From contig JAZSRY010000004.1 in NCBI GenBank assembly GCA_045538735.1, positions 1 through 64,000 on the forward strand: a DNA stretch of 64,000 nt, given 5' to 3'. The notes beneath the pieces were generated by a model. The model was not told the origin of the DNA. It was given only the letters and a program-made list of their open reading frames with translations, and did no database searches. The DNA is from SIG459 sp045538735 (GTDB lineage Bacteria > Bacillota > Clostridia > Oscillospirales > Oscillospiraceae). Made by a program: the position numbers and the translations under genes. How positions within the stretch are numbered: the first letter of the stretch is position 1; the number at the start of each line of letters is the position of its first letter. Below are positions 57,706 through 64,000 of the stretch, in pieces.

Positions 57706-59027
57706 ATCTCGTCGCCTCCTTTCTCGGTTTCATCTTCGGAAACTGTTGGCGTTTCCTCGGAAGTGACTTCTTCGCCGGCAGGTTCGTTTTCAGCAGCGGG
57801 CGAAGGTTCGGCATTGGCATTTACCGCGCCCACCTTGTCCTTCTTGCGGCCGCTGAGCCACATACGGATAACAAGGGAGAATGCGGAGAGATAAACGATA
57901 ACAGCAATGATAACGTCGGTGATGTATTCGTTGTAGGCGGTGAGCTTGGTAAGCTGGAGACCGACGATGTCCAGCATAGCCATGAATATACCGGAGAAGA
58001 CAACGGCAATGGGGTTGTTCAGAGCCAGAAGTGCAACGGGGATGCCGTTGAAGCCCTCATCGGGGAGAGACTGATAGGTGGTCCAGAAGAACTCGGTGTT
58101 GCCGCTGAGCCAGTAGAGGCTGGCGCCTGCAGCTGCAAGAGCGCCGGCGATAGCCATGGAGAGAACGATGTTGCGCTTATCCTTGATGCCGGCGTAGCGT
58201 GCGCTGTGGCGGTTGGCACCGCAGGCCTTCAGCTCGTAGCCCAGGGTGGTCTTGTTCATCAGGATGTACATCAGAATTGCGATGGCGATGGCAACGAGGA
58301 TACCTGCGTTGACCTGGCTGCCCACGAATATCTTGTCGAGACCCAGCTTGGGAGTGGCAACGCCGAAGCCGTCCACATAAGCGCCGTCCACAAGACCGTA
58401 GGTGGTTTTGTAAATATAGGCAGTCTTGGTGCCTTCAACAATGTTTTTCAGGTTGGACTTATCAAAAAGCCATGTTACAAGGTTTGCTGCAATCCAGTTG
58501 GTCATAATGCAGGCCAGAACCTCGTTGATATTGAGAAAGGCCTTGACTATGCCGGGGATAGCGCCCCAGAGAGCACCTGCCAGGCAGCCTGCGGCAAAAG
58601 CAAGAATCCAGACAAGACCATCGGGAATTGCGCCGTCGGGAATGGAGAGAGCGACAAATAAGGTGGCGGCAGTACCCATCAGGTACTGGCCGGGAGCACC
58701 GATGTTGAAAAGACCGGTTTTGAATGCAACCGCAACGGAAAGACCGGTGAGAATCAGGGGGGTTGCGCGGAAGAGCATATTACCCACGTTGGCGCTGTTG
58801 AAGCCCCAACTGAGATTACCCACGCTGTCGCGTCCGGTGGAGAGAATACCTGCAAATATGAGGCGGAAGCCTTCCCATGCACCGGTGAGAGAGATGCGCT
58901 CATTGAAAAGGCCGACGATGACAACGGCAATGCCGCCCACGAGAAGGCCAATGATAATACTCAGAAGGGAGGCAAGAATCTTCTTGGTGCCGTCTTTATT
59001 GTAGAGGTTGACTAATTTTTCTTTCAT
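57702..59027 (-). CDS. nucleoside ABC transporter permease, NupP/YufP-like
   Basis: 441 aa, about nine TMs, followed by an acidic tail (~400-441, Glu/Ala/Pro-rich) that is longer than usual. FRATPLILTGLSVAVAFKTGLFNIGAPGQYLMGT and YELKACGANRHSARYAGIKDKRNIVLSMAIAGALAAAGASLYWL identify the family. Partner of the NupQ-like permease. Overlaps both neighbours by 4 bp, so the three genes are translationally coupled. Confidence 0.92.
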   Translation of the reverse strand: MKEKLVNLYNKDGTKKILASLLSIIIGLLVGGIAVVIVGLFNERISLTGAWEGFRLIFAGILSTGRDSVGNLSWGFNSANVGNMLFRATPLILTGLSVAVAFKTGLFNIGAPGQYLMGTAATLFVALSIPDGAIPDGLVWILAFAAGCLAGALWGAIPGIVKAFLNINEVLACIMTNWIAANLVTWLFDKSNLKNIVEGTKTAYIYKTTYGLVDGAYVDGFGVATPKLGLDKIFVGSQVNAGILVAIAIAILMYILMNKTTLGYELKACGANRHSARYAGIKDKRNIVLSMAIAGALAAAGASLYWLSGNTEFFWTTYQSLPDEGFNGIPVALLALNNPIAVVFSGIFMAMLDIVGLQLTKLTAYNEYITDVIIAVIVYLSAFSLVIRMWLSGRKKDKVGAVNANAEPSPAAENEPAGEEVTSEETPTVSEDETEKGGDEI

Positions 59028-60570
59028 TTTGCCTCACCTCCAACATTTTCGCGCTTTGCGCCTGCCATATAAAGACCAAGCTCGGATACGGTGGTTTTCT
59101 TGGGATCCAGCTCACCGACGATTTCACCCTCATACATAACGAGGATACGGTCGGAAAGACTCATAACTTCTTCAAGCTCAAGGCTGACCAGCAAAATAGC
59201 CTTGCCTCTGTCACGCTCGGCAACGAGCTGACCGTGGATATATTCAATAGCGCCGACGTCCAGACCGCGGGTGGGCTGAACGGCAACGATGAGGGACTTA
59301 TCTCTGTCAACCTCGCGGGCGATGATGGCCTTCTGCTGGTTACCGCCGGACATGCTGCGGGCAACGGTGACACTACCCTGACCGGAGCGGACGTCATACT
59401 GCTCTATGAGAGCGTCGGAATACTCGCGGACAGCGTCATTTTTGATGAAGCCCAGCTTCTGGAACTGAGGCTCATTATAGCGCTGGAGAACCATGTTCTG
59501 CTCCAGAGTGAAGTCCAGAACGAGGCCGTGCTTATGTCTGTCCTCGGGAATGTGGCTCATGTTGGCGCCACGGGTCTTGATACTTGCCTTGGAAATATCC
59601 TTGCCGCAGAGGGTGACCTTGCCGCCGTTGCTCTTCTCAAGACCGGTGAGACCGTAGACAAGCTCGGTCTGACCGTTGCCGTCAATGCCAGCGATACAGA
59701 CGATTTCGCCTGCGCGGACATCAAAGGAAACGTTGTTTACGGCATTTTTCTTGCTAAGGGCGGAAGGAACGCAAAGACCCCGAACAGAAAGTATGGTCTC
59801 GGCGGGTTTGGCTTCGGTCTTATCGACCTCAAGCTGAACGGGACGGCCGACCATCATGTTGCTGAGTTCCTGCTTGTTGGTGTTCCTGGTCTCAACAGTA
59901 CCAACATACTTACCCTTGCGCAAAACGGTGACGCGGTCGGAAACTGCCATAATCTCGTTGAGCTTGTGGGTTATGAAGAGTATGCTCTTGCCTTCGGCAG
60001 CAAAGCCCTTCATGGTGGCCATCAGCTCATCAATCTCCTGAGGAGTGAGAACTGCGGTGGGCTCGTCGAAAATGAGGATGTCATTGTCGCGATAGAGCAT
60101 CTTCAAAATTTCGACACGCTGCTGCATACCGACGGTGATGTTTTCAATCTTGGCATCGAGGTCAACGGAAAGGCCGTATTTCTTGCTTATCTCCTCAACC
60201 TTTTTGCGGGCAGCCTTCTTCTGCAGGAAGCCCATCTTGGTGGTCTCTGCGCCAAGAACAATGTTATCCATTACGGTGAAAACGTCAACCAGCTTGAAGT
60301 GCTGGTGAACCATTCCTATTCCCAATGCGGTTGCATCGTTGGGGTTGTTGATTTTAACGGGCTTGCCGTTTTTGCGGATCTCACCCTCTTCGGGCTGATA
60401 GAGACCGAAAAGAACACTCATAAGAGTGGATTTGCCGGCGCCGTTTTCGCCCAGCAGGGCATGGATTTCGCCTTTCTTGAGCTGCAGAGTTATATTGTCG
60501 TTAGCTCTGATTCCGGGGAATTCCTTGGTGATGTTAAGCATCTCTATTACATAAGGAGAGCCTTCCATAC
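59024..60570 (-). CDS. nucleoside ABC transporter ATP-binding protein, NupO/YufO-like (two ATPase domains)
   Basis: 515 aa. Two ABC domains, as in RbsA/YufO: the first with LLGENGAGKSTLMSVLFGLY and ITVGMQQRVEILKMLYRDNDILIFDEPTAVLTPQE, the second with a degenerate Walker A (IAGIDGNGQTELVYGLTG) and SGGNQQKAIIAREVDRDKSLIVAVQPTRGLDVG. The start is uncertain: ATG at 60570, or GTG 9 bases upstream with a better AGGA site at 60579. A terminator-like hairpin at 60723-60754 separates it from the binding-protein gene. Confidence 0.93.
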
Positions 60571-60722
60571 AAGCCACCCACTTTCCTCTTTTTCTTTTGG
60601 ACCTAATCAGGTCATAATACCACTTTATTATAATATCGGGGAAGCAAAAAAGCAAGAAAAGCCTCACGGTTTTGGGATAAAAAACAGTGGGGCTTTTGTG
60701 TTATAAATGACGAAAAAGGTAA

Positions 60723-60754
60723 AAAAAGAGAAGCCCCGAAGGACTTCTCTTTTT
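60723..60754 (-). terminator. hairpin after the BMP gene; possible attenuator
   Basis: 11-bp perfect stem AAAAAGAGAAG/CTTCTCTTTTT. Minus-strand transcripts of the binding-protein gene would meet it before entering the ATPase gene, so partial termination would give more binding protein than transporter. Confidence 0.7.
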
Positions 60755-60774
60755 GTGTTTGATTAGCTTATAGC

Positions 60775-61983
60775 TTAGCCACCGATGATGTTAACAGTGG
60801 TGTTGTCGGTGCTTGCGGGAGCAGCCATCTCGGAGTTGTTGTCAACAACGAGAGTGCCGGAAGCCATGTCAGCCAGCATTGCCTCGTAAGCATCAACAGT
60901 CCAGCCCTCGAGGGACCAGGTAGCGGTGGGGAGACCTACAGCGCCGTCAGCTGCACCAAGGGAGGTGCCGGTGCCGTTGCCGCCGATTTCAGCCCAGGTG
61001 CCATCATAGACCTTTGCGCAAGCCCACTGAACGGAAGCTGCAAGGCCCTTCATAGCAGAGGTGATAACGGTGTCGGACTCGAAGCTCTGGTCGACGTCAA
61101 CGCCGATAACAGCGCCGTCGTTAGCAGCAGCAGCTGCAACGATGGACTGGAACATAGAGCCGCCGCAAGCGAAGATAACCTCGGTGCCGTTTGCGTACCA
61201 GCCGGCAGCCATGGTCTGGAGCTCAGGAGAAGCGGAGAAGGATGCGCCGTACTCCCAAGAGTAGTTGATGGAGATGTTTACGTCCAGTTCCTTGGCAGCT
61301 GCATCAGCGCCCTGAACGAAGCCCCAGCCGTAACGGATGCAAGCGGGGTTGGTCCCGCCGCCGCCGCCGCAGAAGCCGAGCTTGGTGTAGCCGTCCTTAA
61401 CAGCTGCATAACCGGCCAGGTAGCCGGGCTGCTCTTCTGCGAAGAAGATGCCTGCAACGTTGGCGAGACCGAGATCCCAACCATCGATGAAGATGAACAT
61501 AACATCGGTGAACTCTTCAGCAGCCTTCTGAAGAGCAGCAGCCTGCATGAAGCCGGCAGCGACAACGACCTGAGCGCCGTTTTCGCAAGCAGCCTTCATA
61601 GCATCGTAACGGTCGTCGTCGGTAGCGGCGTCGCCGTTTGCGGGCTGATAGTACTTGTAAGCGAGGTTGTTGTTGGCAGCGAAGAGCTTAACGCCGTCAT
61701 AGGTGCCCTGGTTGAAGCTCTTGTCCTTCAGCTGACCAACGTCAGTGATGAAGGCGACCTGATACTTGCCGTCTTCGGCAGTCATATCGTCGGGGATCTC
61801 GTCGGGGTTGGTGATGACGGTGGGCTCTGCGGGCTCAGCGGGAGCTGCAGGCTCAGCGGGAGCAGCGGGCTCAGCGGGGGCAGCGGGCTCTGCAGGAGCG
61901 GCGGGAGCTGCGGGCTGTGCGCCGCAGGCAGCCATTGCAAAGACCATCACGAGAGCAAGAAACAGTGCGATGAACTTTTTCAT
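60775..61983 (-). CDS. BMP/PnrA-like nucleoside-binding lipoprotein
   Basis: 402 aa. Lipobox at Cys20 (MAAC), then a Pro-Ala-Glu linker (residues 24-54). The mature protein fits the BMP family: VAFITDVGQLKDKSFNQGTYDGVKLF, VVVAAGFMQAAALQKAAEEF, VMFIFIDGWDLGLANVAGIFFAEEQPGYLAGYAAV (usual form D......N...i.F.e.q..yLaG) and GVDVDQSFESDTVITSAMKGLAASVQ. BMP proteins bind purine nucleosides or related ligands and feed the permease complex encoded downstream. Strong AAAGGAGAAA site and own promoter. Confidence 0.93.
   Translation of the reverse strand: MKKFIALFLALVMVFAMAACGAQPAAPAAPAEPAAPAEPAAPAEPAAPAEPAEPTVITNPDEIPDDMTAEDGKYQVAFITDVGQLKDKSFNQGTYDGVKLFAANNNLAYKYYQPANGDAATDDDRYDAMKAACENGAQVVVAAGFMQAAALQKAAEEFTDVMFIFIDGWDLGLANVAGIFFAEEQPGYLAGYAAVKDGYTKLGFCGGGGGTNPACIRYGWGFVQGADAAAKELDVNISINYSWEYGASFSASPELQTMAAGWYANGTEVIFACGGSMFQSIVAAAAANDGAVIGVDVDQSFESDTVITSAMKGLAASVQWACAKVYDGTWAEIGGNGTGTSLGAADGAVGLPTATWSLEGWTVDAYEAMLADMASGTLVVDNNSEMAAPASTDNTTVNIIGG
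61822..61914 (-). repeat. in-frame Pro-Ala-Glu repeats in the BMP lipoprotein linker
   Basis: Codons for residues 24-54 contain about four near-perfect 18-bp units (PAAPAE) between the lipid anchor and the binding domain. Units differ mainly at third positions, so they are prone to slippage but kept in frame. A similar linker follows the lipobox in the DUF4349 protein (46300-46400). Confidence 0.8.
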
Positions 61984-62055
61984 GTTTTTTTCTCCTTTGA
62001 TTTATATTTGGTTTTTTTGCTAACACTTTAACGGGTCTGCATTAAACACGCGGGT

Positions 62056-62085
62056 ATTATATCACCATTCCAAGGACTAAATCAA
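62056..62085 (-). promoter_or_regulatory. promoter of the BMP-nucleoside transporter genes
   Basis: Minus strand TTGATT, 18-bp spacer, TATAAT, with a ~70-base leader. No purine-riboswitch core was seen in the leader. Confidence 0.65.
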
Positions 62086-62139
62086 GCTTTAAACCGAAAG
62101 AAATAGCGGTCACATAAGAGAAAATTCTTATGTAAACAC

Positions 62140-62865
62140 TTATTTTGCAGCCATCTTAACGGCGGTATCCAGAGCAACCTCCATCATCTGGGTGAAGGCG
62201 GTCTGGCGGGCCTCGGCGGGGAGAATTTCGGGACGATAGATATGGTCGGAAATGGTGCAGATGGCGAGGGCGCGCTTGCCGAGGCGTGCGGCATTCATAT
62301 AAAGTCCCGCGGCCTCCATTTCAATGGCCATAACGCCCATCTTCTTCCAGCGGTCGGAGCTGTCGCTGCCGTCGGAATAGAAATTGTCGGAGGAAAGGAG
62401 GTTGCCCACTTTGGGTGTGAGGCCTTTTTCTTCCATAACATCGATGGCGGTGCGCATCAGCTCATAGTCTGCGATGGGAGCAAAAGTGCCCCAGAGACCG
62501 AACTGGTGAGCAAAGTTGGAGTCGGTGCAGGCACCCTGACCGATAACTATATCCATAAGCTGAAGCTCATCCTTGAGTGCGCCTGCGGAGCCCACGCGGA
62601 TGATGTTTTCAACACCGTATTCGGTGTAAAGCTCCCAGGAATATATGCCTATGGAGGGGATTCCCATTCCGGAGGCCATAACAGTAACGGGAACACCCTT
62701 CCAGGTTCCGGTGTAGCCCTGAACTCCGCGGGTATTGTTCACAAGAACGGGGTTTTCAAGGAAGGTTTCCGCAATGAATTTGCTGCGGAGAGGATCGCCG
62801 GGCATAAGAACGGTTTTTGCAATCTCGCCCGCCTTGGCGGTTATATGGGGGGTGGGAATGGACAT
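62140..62865 (-). CDS. deoD: purine-nucleoside phosphorylase, DeoD type
   Basis: 241 aa, CAGGAGGAAC ribosome site. Trimer/hexamer family I signature: MSIPTPHITAKAGEIAKTVLMPGDPLRSKFIAETF, MASGMGIPSIGIYSWELY, IIRVGSAGAL, AIEMEAAGLY and ICTISDHI (catalytic Asp). Cleaves purine nucleosides with phosphate to base and ribose-1-phosphate. Upstream of the importer genes on the same strand, with its own promoter; together they import and split nucleosides. Confidence 0.96.
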   Translation of the reverse strand: MSIPTPHITAKAGEIAKTVLMPGDPLRSKFIAETFLENPVLVNNTRGVQGYTGTWKGVPVTVMASGMGIPSIGIYSWELYTEYGVENIIRVGSAGALKDELQLMDIVIGQGACTDSNFAHQFGLWGTFAPIADYELMRTAIDVMEEKGLTPKVGNLLSSDNFYSDGSDSSDRWKKMGVMAIEMEAAGLYMNAARLGKRALAICTISDHIYRPEILPAEARQTAFTQMMEVALDTAVKMAAK

Positions 62866-62914
62866 AAAAGTTCCTCCTGAATGATTTGATAAATGACTTT
62901 GTTTGCCTGTAAGA

Positions 62915-62942
62915 ATTATATTATGTTTTTCTTAAAAGTCAA
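62915..62942 (-). promoter_or_regulatory. promoter of deoD
   Basis: Minus strand TTGACT, 16-bp spacer, TATAAT. A plus-strand TATAAT at 62957-62962 is the probable -10 of the divergent uridine kinase gene, whose -35 is weak. Confidence 0.65.
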
Positions 62943-63012
62943 TTTGCATACGGGACTATAATGTGATAATATGTTGAAAAACAGTGTAGCCCGAAGGCTG
63001 AAGGAGGCTGAC

Positions 63013-63639
63013 ATGGAAGTTTTGACCATCGGCATTGCCGGAGGTACCGGCAGCGGCAAAACCACCATCACCAGACGCATAGTGAAGGAATTCGGCGGAG
63101 ATGTCTCCGTCATTTATCACGATAACTACTATAAGGCACATGATGAGATGCCTTATTCCCAGCGCTGCAAGCTCAATTATGACCATCCCGATGCCTTCGA
63201 TACCGAGCTTATGATCGAACATATAAAGTCTCTTAAGGGGGGAGAAAAGATTCTTTGCCCCGTTTATGACTATACCGTTCATAACCGTTCGGATAAAACC
63301 GTTGAGATTTGTCCCGCCAAAGTGCTTATAGTGGAGGGCATACTTATCTTCGCGGATAAGCAGTTGAGAGATGAGATGGATATCAAGCTCTTTGTGGATA
63401 CGGACGCCGATGTTCGCATTCTCCGCCGCATTGTAAGGGATGTCCGTGACAGAGGCAGAAGTCTTGAGAGCGTTGTCAACCAGTATTTGAACACTGTTAA
63501 GCCCATGCATGAACAGTTTGTTGAGCCCAGCAAGCGCTGCGCCGATGTAATTATCCCCGAGGGCGGACGCAATGCCGTTGCCCTAAGTATGGTGATGGAG
63601 CGCATAAGAGCGTATCTTGGAAAGAAAGATGAGGAATAA
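63013..63639 (+). CDS. udk: uridine kinase family protein
   Basis: 208 aa from ATG with AAGGAGG 6 bases upstream; an ATG at 62971 has no such site. P-loop GGTGSGKTT (~10-18), then VIYHDNYYKAHDEM (nucleoside site), DHPDAFDTELM, PVYDYTVHNRSDKT, VEGILIFADKQLRDEMDIKLFVDTDADVRILRRIVRDVRDRGR, all matching Udk. Phosphorylates uridine and cytidine. Followed two bases after the stop by thymidine kinase. Confidence 0.94.
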   Translation: MEVLTIGIAGGTGSGKTTITRRIVKEFGGDVSVIYHDNYYKAHDEMPYSQRCKLNYDHPDAFDTELMIEHIKSLKGGEKILCPVYDYTVHNRSDKTVEICPAKVLIVEGILIFADKQLRDEMDIKLFVDTDADVRILRRIVRDVRDRGRSLESVVNQYLNTVKPMHEQFVEPSKRCADVIIPEGGRNAVALSMVMERIRAYLGKKDEE

Positions 63640-63641
63640 AT

Positions 63642-64000
63642 ATGGCAAAGCTTTATTTTAAATACGGAGCAATGGGCTCCAGCAAATCCGCCCAGGCTCT
63701 CATAACTCAGTTCAATTATGAGGAGCTTGGAATGAAGGTCTGGCTTATCAAGCCCAGCACCGATAACCGGGACGGAGCGGATATAATCAAAAGCCGCATC
63801 GGTCTTATGCGCCATGCTCAGGTGATAACTCCCGACCAGAATGTGATAGAGGAGTATCATAAAGCAGGCAAGTTTGATGTTATCATTGCCGACGAGGCTC
63901 AGTTCCTCTCCCCTGAGCAGATTGACCAGCTCCGCGACATCGTGGACGAGGAAAATGTCCCCGTGCTCTGCTTCGGTCTCCGCACAGACTTCCTCACCAA
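63642..64000 (+). CDS. tdk: thymidine kinase, type II (3' end outside window)
   Basis: 119 codons visible, ATG 2 bases after the udk stop, ribosome site GATGAGGAAT inside udk. Begins AKLYFKYGAMGSSKSAQALITQFNYEELGMKVWLIKPSTDNRDG and has VIIADEAQFLSPEQIDQLRDIVDEENVPVLCFGLRTDFLT, the Walker B/lasso lead-in of TK1-like enzymes (DEAQF with the catalytic Glu). The P-loop reads GAMGSSKS, with Ser where most members have Gly before Lys. Salvages thymidine to dTMP. Confidence 0.92.
   Translation, partial: MAKLYFKYGAMGSSKSAQALITQFNYEELGMKVWLIKPSTDNRDGADIIKSRIGLMRHAQVITPDQNVIEEYHKAGKFDVIIADEAQFLSPEQIDQLRDIVDEENVPVLCFGLRTDFLT

Noticed and set aside
61984..62139. Purine riboswitch in the BMP leader
   Set aside because: The leader is short and A-rich, and I find no three-way-junction core of the purine aptamer.

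Overview
This 64 kb window reads as chromosomal DNA from an anaerobic, gut-type Clostridia (most likely Oscillospirales/Ruminococcaceae). The evidence is a V-type ATPase operon of the clostridial/enterococcal kind, a three-subunit electron-bifurcating [FeFe]-hydrogenase, butyrate kinase, the sporulation pair yaaL-bofA, Firmicutes-style Shine-Dalgarno sites, abundant TTG/GTG starts, and A/T-flanked hairpin terminators after most operons. No rRNA, CRISPR array, prophage or transposase gene is visible.

Layout. 1-2651 holds a C-terminal 5'-nucleotidase fragment, a secreted protein, a lipoprotein and an 18-codon ORF; its codon usage is more G+C-rich (CGG arginine, almost no ATA) than the rest, and it ends at a terminal-inverted-repeat element (2664-2936). 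3053-8157: an EF-G/Tet(M)-like GTPase fused to an NYN nuclease domain, a YlmH-like S4 protein, and an ECF sigma/anti-sigma pair. 8191-12280: an FAD-linked oxidase, a DAACS symporter and an RlmA-like methyltransferase. 12346-15507: tRNA-Arg, a striking array of mini-hairpins, and four small hypothetical genes. 15561-19583: an FtsX/MacB-like ABC exporter driven by a MerR-type promoter with a 19-bp spacer. 20068-28654: a nine-gene V-ATPase operon whose c-subunit carries residues of the Na+ site. 28700-36513: CDF metal exporter with divergent TetR regulator, TcdA, PrsA-like foldase, phosphoesterase, a 22-aa peptide ORF, MATE pump, second copy of the inverted-repeat element, VanZ, BofA and YaaL. 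36975-49947: a topoisomerase IV-like pair with a zinc-ribbon membrane protein between the subunits, YitT, two transglutaminase-like lipoproteins lacking the catalytic Cys, tRNA-Gly, ProC, rhomboid, DUF4349 lipoprotein, tRNA-Ser with a degenerate second 3' end and a second hairpin array, and butyrate kinase. 50004-55017: small genes, then HydC-HydB-HydA. 55112-64000: an OFA-type MFS transporter and a nucleoside uptake/salvage block (BMP lipoprotein, ATPase, two permeases, DeoD, uridine kinase, thymidine kinase).

How it fits together. Hydrogenase and butyrate kinase point to fermentative energy metabolism with H2 and butyrate as sinks; the V-ATPase would couple ATP to a Na+ gradient that could feed symporters such as the one at 9886. 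The nucleoside ABC importer, DeoD, Udk and Tdk form a coherent salvage pathway. The least explained features are noncoding: two 273-286 bp inverted-repeat elements whose internal stems covary, and two arrays of seven mini-hairpins joined by a conserved GAAAT/ATTTC linker, each placed directly after a tRNA terminator.
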